Part shown: in pieces, positions 1 through 8,754 of the stretch
Numbering within the stretch: the first letter of the stretch is position 1
How the letters are laid out: each line of letters starts with the position of its first letter
IMG/VR virus record: IMGVR_UViG_3300017917_001524
Coordinates: 124,001-188,000 of that record
DNA: 64,000 nt
Direction: 5' to 3' (one strand)
DNA from: a virus
Notes under the pieces: model-generated
Told to the model about the DNA's origin: nothing
The model's database searches: none
The model's input: only the letters and a program-made list of their open reading frames with translations
Position numbers and translations under genes: made by a program

Positions 1-1
1 A

Positions 2-136
2 AAAATATTTGGTCCCTTTTCTGAACCATTTTATAGTGTTGTTAATAAATTTAATGGTATTTATGGTGAAATTAAATTAATAAAACAAAATCATTTTAGA
101 AAAAATAAAGTGGTTTCAAAAAGAAATTTTTTATAA
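2..136 (+). CDS. C-terminal end of an unidentified protein (partial)
   Basis: An open frame runs in from the left edge of the window for 44 codons and stops at TAA 134-136. The visible tail is basic and ends ..KVVSKRNFL. It lies upstream of the tail fibre gene in the same direction, so it may be another tail or baseplate protein, but nothing visible identifies it. The start lies outside the window. Confidence 0.6.
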   Translation, partial: KIFGPFSEPFYSVVNKFNGIYGEIKLIKQNHFRKNKVVSKRNFL

Positions 137-251
137 AATTATGGGTGGGGTTACAAGTAATAATTCAAACGTCAGTTGTTGGTGTTAATATAGGTTAAGA
201 GTTACATGGCCACTCGTGGTTATAAGTCGTAGTTGCCCCGCCCATAATTTT
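135..251 (+). ncRNA. Putative structured intergenic RNA closed by a 16-bp stem
   Basis: Bases 135-150 (AAAATTATGGGTGGGG) pair with 236-251 (CCCCGCCCATAATTTT) over 16 positions with one G-T wobble, enclosing about 85 bases. Inside, CCAC-TC-GTGG at about 210-219 can form a small hairpin. The stem is far more G+C-rich than the surroundings and has no terminal T-run, so it is not an ordinary terminator. The right arm ends about 10 bases before the fibre gene start. It could be a 5' leader structure, an RNA processing site or a small RNA; the function is unknown. Confidence 0.5.
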
Positions 252-261
252 TTATTATAAA

Positions 262-3200
262 ATGAAAACAATATTAACAACAGATAAAGCATATGTACCT
301 TATGGTTACCCACGATTGAACTCACAACGTGGGTTAGATGAGTTATATATTAATAGTTTAAGTGGTGACACAATTAATCTATTTGCATCCGTACCGTTAA
401 AATTAGAAAATATACAAACACAAACACATTCACATATCTTATCAATTAACAATGTTGGTGAAGTGTTTAAAATGGATGTGAATTCATTAGTTAGTGAACA
501 AATAACAGGTGGAACATTTTTTGATAATAGTTTATTATTAACAACGAATTCGGGTAATACAATAACAATACCCAATTTTAACACTTTTTACAATAGTGAT
601 GGTGAATTGAATTTTGATAGAACTGTTAGTCTCTTAGACAACTCCTTAACATTTTCATCATTATATAACAATAATACATTAATTATTAAAAATGGTAACG
701 TTGGTATTGGACATTCACAACCACAAACATTATTACACGTTTCTAACGGACAAACAGGTAACATGTCAAAAGATCAGTATGAAAGTGCTGTCATAGAAAA
801 CGTTAGTGATACAAAATTCGGAATATACACATCTGCAGATGTCTTCCCAACTGGTGGGGTATCAGTTTTATTGGGGCATAGCAATATAATAAATAATGAT
901 GGTTTTTATCCTGGATTTGAAATACAATATTACACACCTAATGAAGACCCATCAAGTTCATTACTTAGGTTTAATTACACACAAAGAGAAGTAAATGGTG
1001 TTGTGCAATCTTTTGTTGTTGATTTATTTAAAGTAGAATCTACGGGAACTGTAACAATAAATCCAAACAACAATAATACATCAATAGTTACAAAACCAAA
1101 ATTGGGTATCGGAACATCAACACCAAGACCAAATTCAATATTAGATTTAACGGCAACCGATAGTGGGTTATTATTACCAAGATTATCAACAACACAAAGA
1201 AATAGTGTTATATGGACATTATTGGATGCTGGTACGTTGATTTATAATAACACAACCAATTCGTTAAATTATAGAAATCAAAATAGTTGGGTTGATTTAA
1301 CAGGTATCGATAATAACATATACATTACTGGTGGTACATTTAATGATTCAACATTATCACTTTTTTCGAATAGTGGGACTACAGTTAATGTTAGTGGATT
1401 CACATCACCACCACCAGCATGGTCATTGACTGGTAATACAGGTACAACACCAACGAGTGATTTTATTGGTACTATTGATAACCAAGATTTAGTATTTAGG
1501 ACAAATAATACTGAAAGAATAAGGATTACTAGTTCAGGTTACACTACAACTAATACAAATGGTTTTGGTACGGATTTTCTACAACTTAATTTAACACCAA
1601 CAAATGTTGGTGGTAGTGTTGGTAAAATGATTTGGAATAATGTTGACGGTACGATTGATTTGGGGTTAAAAGGTGGGTCGGTAACATTACAATTAGGTCA
1701 AGAACAAGTTTTAAGAGGGGTGAATAAATCATCTATAGATTTGTTAGAATCGGATTATCAAGTTGTTAAAATAGTTGGTGCCACTGGACAAAGAGTATCA
1801 ATTGACTTAGCGCAAGCAGATAACAATTTGAACTCTCAAACAACAATTGGTGTTGTAACCGAAACAATATTGAAAAACCAAGAAGGTTTTATAACCACGT
1901 TAGGGCAAGTAAAAGAAATTAATACAACGGGTTCGTTGCAAGGTGAAACTTGGGTTGATGGTGATATTTTATACTTATCAACAAGTATTGCTGGTGGATT
2001 AACAAATGTAAAACCTACATCACCGAATAAAATTATTAGGGTTGGATTTGTTGAGTATGCACATTCAAATCACGGTAAAATATATGTAAACGTATCTTTA
2101 GGTAAAGATTTGAATGATTTGAATGATGTTTATGTTCCAACAACTATAGATAAAAATGTATTATATTGGAATAGTGGTACAACTAGATATGAATTAACCA
2201 GTATTGAAAATATTTTAGGTTACACACCTGTACCAAACACTAGAACATTAACAATAAATGGTAATACACAAACATTGGAAAATGATGGGGATTGGTATAT
2301 CCCTGATAATAATACGTTTATTACCGGTGGAACATTTAACGGGTCTACTTTATCGTTGAATTCAAATAGTGGAACAACTGTTAATATAACTGGGTTTACA
2401 TCATCATCAGGTTGGTCATTAACAGGTAATACAGGTACAACACCAACAAGTGATTTTATTGGAACAATAGATAACCAAGATTTGGTGTTTAGGACGAATA
2501 ATTTCGAACGTGTAAGAATTCTTGGTGGTAATGAAGTTGGTAATGGAATACAGTTTAATTCACAGGGTTCTACCCCATATTTAACATTTGCTAGACTTGG
2601 AAATAATGGTGCATCTATTAACGCAGGGCATAATAATGAACTGTTTTTGGCAAATTCAGCAAATGGTCGTGTACACATTGGAACTGATGCGTTGGGTAAC
2701 CAAACATCCGCACTACTACAATTACGTAGCACAACACGTGGATTTTTATTGTCAAGACAAACCACAACAGAACGTAATGCAATATCAACACCAGCAACAG
2801 GATTACAAATATACAATACAACAACCAACACCATTGACTTCAATCGTGGTACAACAGGTTCACCATCATGGCAACAACTGTTACATACAGCTGGTGGACA
2901 AACCGTAACAGGTCAATTAATATTTAACCATAGCGGTTCAAGGTTTTCACCAACGATTCAATTGAATGGTGGAGGTAGTGGTATGGGGTTCTGGAATACT
3001 GGGGCTAACAGCTTTGGTATGTCTGTTGGTAACACACATATTGTATCTGTTGGTCAAATCGGTGTATTGATTAATCCAGCGGGTAGCGGTAATCTGAATG
3101 TTCCAACAACAAACGCCGCACTTGAAATACGTAGCATAAATAGTGGATTTATACCACCAAAAATGACAACCGCTAATCGTGATGCCGTTACATGGGTTTC

Positions 3201-3285
3201 TGGTGATTCTGGAACGATAATCTACAACACAACAACAAATAAACACCAAGGTTATGATGGTACAACTTGGAATGACCTATACTAA
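262..3285 (+). CDS. Tail fibre / receptor-binding-type protein with internal repeats
   Basis: A 1007-residue Ser/Thr/Asn/Gly-rich protein with no signal peptide or membrane segment, of beta-rich fibre composition. The block ITGGTF(N/F) occurs near residues 81, 354 and 688. A longer block around WSLTGNTGTTPTSDFIGT occurs twice (about 391 and 724). GLLLPRLSTTQRN, GFLLSRQTTTERN and GFIPPKMTTANRD, each followed by an IYN(T/N)TTN element, mark three repeats of the type common in Bacteroidetes fibre and surface proteins. GIGTSTP-like motifs precede them. I see no C-terminal S74 chaperone domain. The next two genes follow within 15 bases and are probably in the same tail module. Role inferred: adhesion to the host surface. 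Confidence 0.8.
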   Translation: MKTILTTDKAYVPYGYPRLNSQRGLDELYINSLSGDTINLFASVPLKLENIQTQTHSHILSINNVGEVFKMDVNSLVSEQITGGTFFDNSLLLTTNSGNTITIPNFNTFYNSDGELNFDRTVSLLDNSLTFSSLYNNNTLIIKNGNVGIGHSQPQTLLHVSNGQTGNMSKDQYESAVIENVSDTKFGIYTSADVFPTGGVSVLLGHSNIINNDGFYPGFEIQYYTPNEDPSSSLLRFNYTQREVNGVVQSFVVDLFKVESTGTVTINPNNNNTSIVTKPKLGIGTSTPRPNSILDLTATDSGLLLPRLSTTQRNSVIWTLLDAGTLIYNNTTNSLNYRNQNSWVDLTGIDNNIYITGGTFNDSTLSLFSNSGTTVNVSGFTSPPPAWSLTGNTGTTPTSDFIGTIDNQDLVFRTNNTERIRITSSGYTTTNTNGFGTDFLQLNLTPTNVGGSVGKMIWNNVDGTIDLGLKGGSVTLQLGQEQVLRGVNKSSIDLLESDYQVVKIVGATGQRVSIDLAQADNNLNSQTTIGVVTETILKNQEGFITTLGQVKEINTTGSLQGETWVDGDILYLSTSIAGGLTNVKPTSPNKIIRVGFVEYAHSNHGKIYVNVSLGKDLNDLNDVYVPTTIDKNVLYWNSGTTRYELTSIENILGYTPVPNTRTLTINGNTQTLENDGDWYIPDNNTFITGGTFNGSTLSLNSNSGTTVNITGFTSSSGWSLTGNTGTTPTSDFIGTIDNQDLVFRTNNFERVRILGGNEVGNGIQFNSQGSTPYLTFARLGNNGASINAGHNNELFLANSANGRVHIGTDALGNQTSALLQLRSTTRGFLLSRQTTTERNAISTPATGLQIYNTTTNTIDFNRGTTGSPSWQQLLHTAGGQTVTGQLIFNHSGSRFSPTIQLNGGGSGMGFWNTGANSFGMSVGNTHIVSVGQIGVLINPAGSGNLNVPTTNAALEIRSINSGFIPPKMTTANRDAVTWVSGDSGTIIYNTTTNKHQGYDGTTWNDLY
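1321..2520 (+). repeat. Long internal duplication in the fibre gene
   Basis: The segments about 1320-1515 and 2320-2515 encode near-identical stretches running from ITGGTFN through WSLTGNTG to DNQDLVFRTNN. The nucleotide sequences have drifted at synonymous positions, so the duplication is old or maintained by selection. A shorter third copy of the first part lies near 505-560. Confidence 0.75.
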
Positions 3286-3297
3286 AAATTAAATAAA

Positions 3298-3753
3298 ATG
3301 ATAAACACATTTGAAGCACCAATAATCATCGAAATAAATGATGACCCACAAACAGGATTAAAGCGTAAAGCGGAATATCAAACACTTATTGAAAATAGAC
3401 ACACCAAAGAATTGGTAACCATTTGGAATGTAAATTATTATCAAAACCTAAATGGTCAATATGGTGATTTGATTACATCACAAGGCATATCATCTTATTC
3501 ACGTAATCTAATTGCAACCAATGATACACTTGTTGATGCAAGTCAACAAGGTGCTTATGTTGCGAAAAAGATTAATGGTGTTTGGATTAATATCCAAACT
3601 GGTCAAGAATATACCCAAACTGAAATTGATGGTAATGACTATTTATATGGTGAATACGATTTTTTCATGTTGATTGCTGAAACGCAACCAAGTATAATCA
3701 ATAATATAATAAGAAACGCAGGTCTATTAGCGGCATCAATGGACAGATATTAA
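3298..3753 (+). CDS. Unidentified protein of the tail module
   Basis: This 151-residue protein is not recognised. It is soluble in appearance, with a polar middle (YSRNLIATNDTLVDASQQG) and a hydrophobic C-terminal region (IINNIIRNAGLLAA). It sits 12 bases after the tail fibre stop and one base before the DUF1353 gene, so it is probably co-transcribed with the fibre. A fibre accessory or assembly role is possible by position only. Confidence 0.7.
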   Translation: MINTFEAPIIIEINDDPQTGLKRKAEYQTLIENRHTKELVTIWNVNYYQNLNGQYGDLITSQGISSYSRNLIATNDTLVDASQQGAYVAKKINGVWINIQTGQEYTQTEIDGNDYLYGEYDFFMLIAETQPSIINNIIRNAGLLAASMDRY

Positions 3754-3754
3754 A

Positions 3755-4204
3755 ATGGTGATAACACTTAAAAACGTATACGATTTGGCGAATGCTGGAT
3801 TAGTTTATTCAGACACACCATTATATACAGAAAAAGGTAAGTATCGTAGAGTTACAACTACGGTAACATTTATTTTAAGTAATAAACAAGTACTAACGAT
3901 TGATAGAGGGTTTGAATGGGATGAAGCAAGTATTCCATGGTATGTTAGATGGTTGTTCCCAAAATCTGGTAAATATTCAACAAGTGCGTTAGTACATGAT
4001 GCGTTATATTATTTAACTAAACATGATCGTTTATTTGTTGAAAATGAATTTAGATTATGGATGAAATCATGTAAGTTGAAGAAATGGCAAATTTTTTGTA
4101 GATACTGGGGGGTTAAACTTTTTGGTTGGATATATTGGAATAAAAATAAAAAGAAACCATCAGAAAGATGTTTAAAAAATAGAAAATTTATATCTTTAGT
4201 ATAA
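3755..4204 (+). CDS. DUF1353 family protein
   Basis: 149 residues carrying the DUF1353 signature: a hydrophobic strand then FEWDEASIPWYVRWLFP, followed by ALVHDALYY. The family is widespread in tailed phages near tail and lysis genes, and its biochemical role is not established. The conserved WDxxSxP and HD pair look like a catalytic or metal site. The C-terminus is basic and Trp-rich. Start ATG 3755 follows the previous stop directly. Downstream are small membrane proteins, consistent with a late or lysis neighbourhood. Confidence 0.8.
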   Translation: MVITLKNVYDLANAGLVYSDTPLYTEKGKYRRVTTTVTFILSNKQVLTIDRGFEWDEASIPWYVRWLFPKSGKYSTSALVHDALYYLTKHDRLFVENEFRLWMKSCKLKKWQIFCRYWGVKLFGWIYWNKNKKKPSERCLKNRKFISLV

Positions 4205-4212
4205 TGTGTTGA

Positions 4213-4220
4213 TATTTATT
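4213..4220 (+). promoter_or_regulatory. TATTTATA-type (candidate late) promoter motif
   Basis: TATTTATT lies 22 bases before the ATG of the small membrane gene at 4235, the spacing seen for the same motif before lysin and leader-bearing genes elsewhere in the window. Confidence 0.4.
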
Positions 4221-4234
4221 AATAAATAAGAAAT

Positions 4235-4459
4235 ATGAAGGATACAACAAAAACACAATGGAACTCATTTAAATGGTTTTCACTATCAATAATTATTTCA
4301 GCTGTTATTGCATTATTAGCACATACATTTGAGTTTGTTGGTGATTCAGGTGCAGTTAAACTTGGTTTAGTATTGGGTGTACCATCATCATTATTCTTTG
4401 CGATTAAATTTGCAAAAGTAACATTTTTTGGTAGAGAAAGATTTCCAGATGGAAAATAA
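4235..4459 (+). CDS. Small membrane protein, holin candidate
   Basis: 74 residues with two hydrophobic segments (about 14-34 and 43-62) separated by a short polar turn with an acidic residue, and a basic C-terminus. Size and topology resemble class II holins, but no family-specific motif is recognised. It is the first of four consecutive overlapping genes for tiny membrane proteins and is preceded by a TATTTATT motif. A lysis or membrane-modifying role is inferred from topology and position. Confidence 0.65.
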   Translation: MKDTTKTQWNSFKWFSLSIIISAVIALLAHTFEFVGDSGAVKLGLVLGVPSSLFFAIKFAKVTFFGRERFPDGK

Positions 4460-4613
4460 GGTAAAAAATAAAATATTAGTACTGTTGATTAGTATTCCGG
4501 TACTAATATTATTGGCTTTATGGACAAAACACAGTTATGGTAATATAATGTATGTACCATCAACATTGTTTTGTCTTATTAGTGCGTATACAATTAAAAA
4601 ATTGGTATCATGA
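4449..4613 (+). CDS. Small membrane protein
   Basis: 54 residues starting at ATG 4449 (MENKVKNKIL), overlapping the previous gene by 11 bases. A longer reading from TTG 4428 is possible but less likely. It has two hydrophobic helices, the first VLLISIPVLILLALW. No homologue recognised. It belongs to the four-gene membrane cluster 4235-5165. Confidence 0.6.
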   Translation: MENKVKNKILVLLISIPVLILLALWTKHSYGNIMYVPSTLFCLISAYTIKKLVS

Positions 4614-4783
4614 AATATTCACATATATTAATATTATCTTTGGTGTGTTTTGTTATGTTTGCTTTTCTACCTATAACAATATATTATAAAACGATCGCGT
4701 GTGTGGTGTCAGGTGTTGGTATTATATATGGGTTTATGAACACATTTAAAAGAGTGAAAGATGATGAATATCCTGATAATTAG
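4610..4783 (+). CDS. Small membrane protein (57 aa)
   Basis: The frame from ATG 4610 to TAG 4781-4783 encodes MKYSHILILSLVCFVMFAFL and onward, with two hydrophobic helices and an acidic tail ending in DDEYPDN. It begins in an ATGA overlap with the stop of the gene before and overlaps the next gene by 23 bases, which supports translational coupling and a real gene. No family recognised. Confidence 0.6.
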   Translation: MKYSHILILSLVCFVMFAFLPITIYYKTIACVVSGVGIIYGFMNTFKRVKDDEYPDN

Positions 4784-5165
4784 TTGGCTTGTTATTGGTG
4801 TTGGGTTAATTGGGTTTTATAATGCGTTTTTATTAAAAGATGATAAAACACCTGAATCAGACCCAAATAATAAGAATTTAGAAAAAAAATGGCATTTTTT
4901 TGGTGCGACATTATTCATATACATTTCACTTACTTTTTGGTATATAGGTAATATAGAATACGTACCGTTATCATTGTCACTATTTTGGTTATTGTTTGGT
5001 GGTATTGTACACAAAGTGGGGTTAAATAAACCATTTTTTTTTGTTGGTACAACAGCAACTACGGATAAAATCATTCGTAAATTATCTAAAAATAATTTTG
5101 AGAAATTGTCAGCAATTTTCAAGATTGGTTTTTTGATTTTATCATTACTTTTAGTTATATTTTAA
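4761..5165 (+). CDS. Multi-pass membrane protein
   Basis: 134 residues with an N-terminal helix (ILIISWLVIGVGLIGFY), two or three central helices (FFGATLFIYISLTFWYIG onward) and a C-terminal hydrophobic helix, separated by charged loops. Not recognised. As the last and largest of the four clustered membrane proteins, it might act in lysis, superinfection exclusion or another membrane function. A host-type promoter follows it. Confidence 0.65.
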   Translation: MMNILIISWLVIGVGLIGFYNAFLLKDDKTPESDPNNKNLEKKWHFFGATLFIYISLTFWYIGNIEYVPLSLSLFWLLFGGIVHKVGLNKPFFFVGTTATTDKIIRKLSKNNFEKLSAIFKIGFLILSLLLVIF

Positions 5166-5184
5166 TTGTGTTTAACACAATTTT

Positions 5185-5214
5185 GTAAAAATACTGGAAA
5201 ATTCATTAAATTTG
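5185..5214 (+). promoter_or_regulatory. Bacteroidetes-type sigma-A promoter
   Basis: TAAATTTG at 5207-5214 fits the -7 element TAnnTTTG, with TTG about 21 bases upstream (5183-5185). It lies 20 bases before the ATG at 5234 and would drive the AAA/thioredoxin/glutaredoxin group. Confidence 0.5.
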
Positions 5215-5233
5215 TATAAATTTTAATAATATA

Positions 5234-5500
5234 ATGAATACTGAAATATTATTGTATATTGAAAAAGTGAAAAAATTTTTTGAAACAAATATCGCAGCCA
5301 AAAATTATTTTTTGGGTGATAATGATGAAAAGAGATTTTTTGATAGGTTAAGTGAAATTTCGAAAAATAACTTCAATCAAAGAGGTGAACCTGAACTTTT
5401 TCCAGATCAATTTGAACAAATTAGATCAGAATTGATGTCAAATCTTGATGACAAAATTTTTGTTAATGTTAGTGGTTATGGTAAAATATGTTTAAATTAA
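5234..5500 (+). CDS. Unidentified small protein
   Basis: 88 residues, charged and mostly helical in appearance, with no recognised motif. It overlaps the AAA ATPase gene by 13 bases and is the first gene after a host-type promoter, so it may be an early partner of the ATPase. Confidence 0.6.
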   Translation: MNTEILLYIEKVKKFFETNIAAKNYFLGDNDEKRFFDRLSEISKNNFNQRGEPELFPDQFEQIRSELMSNLDDKIFVNVSGYGKICLN

Positions 5501-6585
5501 AAAGAATGAAAAAACTTCCACAGAACTATCCATTGTATGAATCATCATATGGGGATAATATTCCAGTTGAACAATATTATATAGTACATTATGATTTAAT
5601 TCCATCTAAATATGTTATGGAGGGGGTTTATAATTCAAATGTCATCATTCTATTGTATCAAAACAAATTTGATCAAGTATCAGAAATGACTGATCGAGAT
5701 ACTTTAGGTAGATTAAAATCAGTGCGGTTGTTTGTTAATGAGACATTAAAAATGATGGTGTTACTTAAATCTGATTATAAAAATAAATCGTTTATTGATG
5801 TAAAATATTCAGTTGAGATTATTTACGATATTAAAAAAGGAAATTTAAACACACAAATAAACGTTGATGATTTTGAAACATATCGATTTATAAAAGAAAA
5901 ATCGAATATTAGTTTGATTAGATCTGATGCGGGATTTTTAGACACACAAGAATATGATTTGAAAATCCCCAATATTGATTTAGAGTTGAATTATGGTTCA
6001 TATTTTTTGAATATACATAATGTAATGTGTGACAGATTAAATAATGACAACGATAAGGGTATTATATTGTTACATGGTGATCCAGGAACAGGTAAAACAA
6101 CATATATCAAATATTTAACAAGTTTAATCAAAAAAAAGGAAGTGTTGTTTGTTCCACCATCGATGATAGAGATCTTGTCAGATCCATCGATTGTGCCATT
6201 TTTAATGGATCATAAAAATTCAATATTAATAATTGAAGATGCTGAACGTGTTATATCTGATAGGGAAATATCTGGTTCACCAACAGGGGTTTCAAATATT
6301 TTGAATATTACTGATGGTATTTTAGGTGATTGTTTAGGTATTCAAATTATTGCGACTTTTAATATGAGTCGTGAGAAAATCGACAATGCGTTATTACGTA
6401 AAGGTCGTTTAATTGCTGAACATAAATTCGAAAAATTAAATGTGATTGAAACAAATAAGTTATTGAAACATTTAAATAAAGATGTTATTGTAAATGAAGG
6501 AATGACATTGGCTGACATTTATAATATTGATGAACAAGTTTATAAAACAAAAACAAATAATAGTAAAATAGGATTTAATAGATAA
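5488..6585 (+). CDS. AAA+ ATPase, BCS1-like architecture
   Basis: 365 residues. The C-terminal half is an AAA ATPase: Walker A GDPGTGKTT (about 197-205), Walker B SILIIEDAE (about 245-253), sensor-like ATFNMSREKID, and an arginine-bearing LLRKGRLIAEHKF. The N-terminal 180 residues are not recognised. This arrangement and the RKGR motif resemble BCS1/AAA proteins of phages, which remodel or unfold proteins using ATP. The substrate is unknown. ATG 5488 overlaps the previous gene; an internal ATG at 5506 is an alternative. It is followed two bases later by thioredoxin. Confidence 0.8.
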   Translation: MFKLKRMKKLPQNYPLYESSYGDNIPVEQYYIVHYDLIPSKYVMEGVYNSNVIILLYQNKFDQVSEMTDRDTLGRLKSVRLFVNETLKMMVLLKSDYKNKSFIDVKYSVEIIYDIKKGNLNTQINVDDFETYRFIKEKSNISLIRSDAGFLDTQEYDLKIPNIDLELNYGSYFLNIHNVMCDRLNNDNDKGIILLHGDPGTGKTTYIKYLTSLIKKKEVLFVPPSMIEILSDPSIVPFLMDHKNSILIIEDAERVISDREISGSPTGVSNILNITDGILGDCLGIQIIATFNMSREKIDNALLRKGRLIAEHKFEKLNVIETNKLLKHLNKDVIVNEGMTLADIYNIDEQVYKTKTNNSKIGFNR

Positions 6586-6587
6586 AT

Positions 6588-6893
6588 ATGGAAAAATTAA
6601 ACGCGTCTCAAATTGAGACTTTAAAAAATGAGGGAAAAAAATTTTTGGTACAATATACTGCACCGTGGTGTCAACCATGTAAAGTATTGACACCAATATT
6701 AGAAAAATTTGAAAACAATTTTCCCGATATCATATTTTGTAAAGTAGATGTTGAAGAAAACATGGACTATATTACCGATTTAGGTATTCGTTCAGTTCCA
6801 ACAGTTATGATACATAATGGACAAGAATTAATTTCACAATCAGTTGGTGTACAAACAATAGATTTTTATAAAGGTTATTTATTTTCATTATGA
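6588..6893 (+). CDS. Thioredoxin
   Basis: 101 residues, full thioredoxin length. The active site is APWCQPCK (about 25-32) and the cis-proline region SVPTVMI is present near residue 70. It reduces disulfides using reducing power from thioredoxin reductase. Phage thioredoxins typically supply ribonucleotide reductase or a DNA polymerase, but neither is in this window. It overlaps the glutaredoxin-like gene by 4 bases (ATGA), giving a coupled redox pair. Confidence 0.9.
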   Translation: MEKLNASQIETLKNEGKKFLVQYTAPWCQPCKVLTPILEKFENNFPDIIFCKVDVEENMDYITDLGIRSVPTVMIHNGQELISQSVGVQTIDFYKGYLFSL

Positions 6894-7168
6894 AAAAACT
6901 AATATTGTTCACATTAAACGGTTGTAGTCATTGTAATAGTCTGAAAAATAGATTAAATGACATTGGTATTGGGTATATTGATGTTGATGTTGATGAAAAT
7001 CAATCTGTTTGGGATTTAGTAGTTAAAGAAATTAACTACGAATATTTTCCAACGGTATTGATAACACATGAAGACGATGATGAGGGGACAATTTATGTTC
7101 CATCCGTTGATTATAAAACTGAAGATGAAATAATCGAGATAATAACAAAAAAAATAAAAGAGGGTTAA
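6890..7168 (+). CDS. Glutaredoxin-like protein
   Basis: 92 residues with an N-terminal LFTLNGCSHCNSLK redox site and FPTVLI cis-proline strand, matching the glutaredoxin fold. CSHC is an unusual active-site pair. It is coupled to thioredoxin by a 4-base overlap and ends at a strong terminator. It likely works with thioredoxin in disulfide exchange during infection. Confidence 0.8.
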   Translation: MKKLILFTLNGCSHCNSLKNRLNDIGIGYIDVDVDENQSVWDLVVKEINYEYFPTVLITHEDDDEGTIYVPSVDYKTEDEIIEIITKKIKEG

Positions 7169-7181
7169 AACCCTCTTTTTT
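7158..7181. terminator. Bidirectional intrinsic terminator
   Basis: AGAGGG-TTAAAA-CCCTCT (7158-7175) is followed by a T-run and preceded by an A-run. It therefore terminates the plus-strand redox operon and the convergent minus-strand glycosyltransferase gene. Confidence 0.85.
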
Positions 7182-8698
7182 TATACTCTTACATGTGTTG
7201 TGACTGTCGATAATTTTTTAATATTATTTGTGAAAAACGGTAATAGTGTTTCACTATAATCTTGGGTTAATTTTTTCATATCATCAGGATCTTCTTTTCT
7301 TGTTTGACTTTCATAATGATATGCAACCACATCACTATTACAATAATTTTCTAAACCTAAACAAACACATTTATAATTTAATTCAACGTCCTCAAAACAT
7401 GCCCTATAATTTTCGTTAAAACCACCGATAGATTTAAATGTTGAATGACGTATCATTAAAAGTGCTCCTGTATTACCTGAAACTTTGTTTACACCATTAT
7501 TTTTTGGGTAATAAGAATTAAGACTTACATGGGTCACATGATATTTTCCGTGTTGATTAATAACGCTCAAAATACCTTCATGTTGTATTGTATTGTTTTC
7601 GAAATGTAATCTTGCACCAACTGTTCCGGTTTTAGGATATTTCATATAAACATTTAACATACCCGATATCACATCATTCATAATTTTAATATCATTGTTA
7701 CAAAAAAGTAAAAATTTAAAATTTTCGTTAATGTGATTCTTAACAACATCGTTGTTAATTTTTGCGAAATTATAGTAATTATATTCAATCAAATGAACAA
7801 CAATTTTATCATGTACATTTAATATGTATTTTTTTAGTTCATTTAATTCTTCTTCAGATGATCCCGTGTCTGCAATAAAAATTTCAAATGATTCATTATC
7901 ACAATTATCAATAAACGAATTAATACAGTTAATAATTAAATGTGTCTTACCTTTTGTAGGTATAATAACTGCGACTTTGTTTTTGTTTTTAACTTTTTCG
8001 ATTCTTGGTATAAATAATTTTTCTGGTTTTAAATCTAATGGTAAATGTACTAAGTATTTTTTTAAAAATAGTTCTTTCGTTTTATAAAATTCATCATTTG
8101 GAACACCAACAGATTGGTGTGTAATGTCAAAAGATGATGTCACACCAACTTTTACACCATCTAAATAGTTTGGTAGAACAAATGCATGATCATAAAAATG
8201 AAATCCTGGTATATATTCATCAAAACGATGTTTTATTTTTGTTTTATCGAATGCAATAAATAATCCATCAATACTAATAACTGGTATTAACTCATCACTT
8301 TTTGCAGAATATTTGGATAACCATTTTTTATTTTTTTCAGGTTGATGATAAACTTGACCAACCATAGTTTCATTCATTTTTTCCCAAAAAATACCACTTT
8401 TAGGGAAATATGTTGTACCGGCTTTCCCGATTATCCCATATTCGGGATTTTCTTTAAACTCATTTACTAATTTTTTACCCCAATTATTGTTTAGTTTAAT
8501 GTCATTATGAACACACACCACAATGTCGTATTTCGACTCTGAAATACCTCTATTATAGACTTCAGATAAACTAAATTCCCTGTTGTTTTTATACTCTAAA
8601 ATTTGAACATCATCCAAACCAACGTATCTCAGAAGATGTTCTTTAAATGACCTATTATATTCGTCATCTTTATGTGTGGAATATACAATACTAATCAT
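7181..8698 (-). CDS. Two-domain glycosyltransferase (GT2 family)
   Basis: 505 residues. The N-terminal domain (about 1-230) resembles a GT-A glycosyltransferase (ISIVYSTHKDDEYN, VCVHNDIKL). The C-terminal domain (about 240-490) is a clear GT2 domain with KVAVIIPTKGKTHLI, IADTGSS, FLLFCNNDI as the DxD-like metal site, and GGFNENYRACFEDVELNYK as the acceptor/base region. It would transfer sugars to a phage or host glycan, DNA or virion protein; the substrate cannot be told. It is the distal gene of a minus-strand operon with another glycosyltransferase and a methyltransferase. Confidence 0.85.
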   Translation of the reverse strand: MISIVYSTHKDDEYNRSFKEHLLRYVGLDDVQILEYKNNREFSLSEVYNRGISESKYDIVVCVHNDIKLNNNWGKKLVNEFKENPEYGIIGKAGTTYFPKSGIFWEKMNETMVGQVYHQPEKNKKWLSKYSAKSDELIPVISIDGLFIAFDKTKIKHRFDEYIPGFHFYDHAFVLPNYLDGVKVGVTSSFDITHQSVGVPNDEFYKTKELFLKKYLVHLPLDLKPEKLFIPRIEKVKNKNKVAVIIPTKGKTHLIINCINSFIDNCDNESFEIFIADTGSSEEELNELKKYILNVHDKIVVHLIEYNYYNFAKINNDVVKNHINENFKFLLFCNNDIKIMNDVISGMLNVYMKYPKTGTVGARLHFENNTIQHEGILSVINQHGKYHVTHVSLNSYYPKNNGVNKVSGNTGALLMIRHSTFKSIGGFNENYRACFEDVELNYKCVCLGLENYCNSDVVAYHYESQTRKEDPDDMKKLTQDYSETLLPFFTNNIKKLSTVTTHVRV

Positions 8699-8754
8699 TA
8701 CACGTAAATATTTTATGTAAAATACATAAAATAAATTAAAAAGAAAAGTAATGT

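Noticed and set aside
2220-2843. 207-codon minus-strand frame
   Set aside because: It lies wholly inside the tail fibre gene and its Val/Pro/Leu-rich translation is the complement of Thr/Asn repeat codons.
4428-4448. TTG-initiated longer form of the second small membrane protein
   Set aside because: An ATG at 4449 gives a normal overlap; TTG starts are otherwise not needed in this genome.
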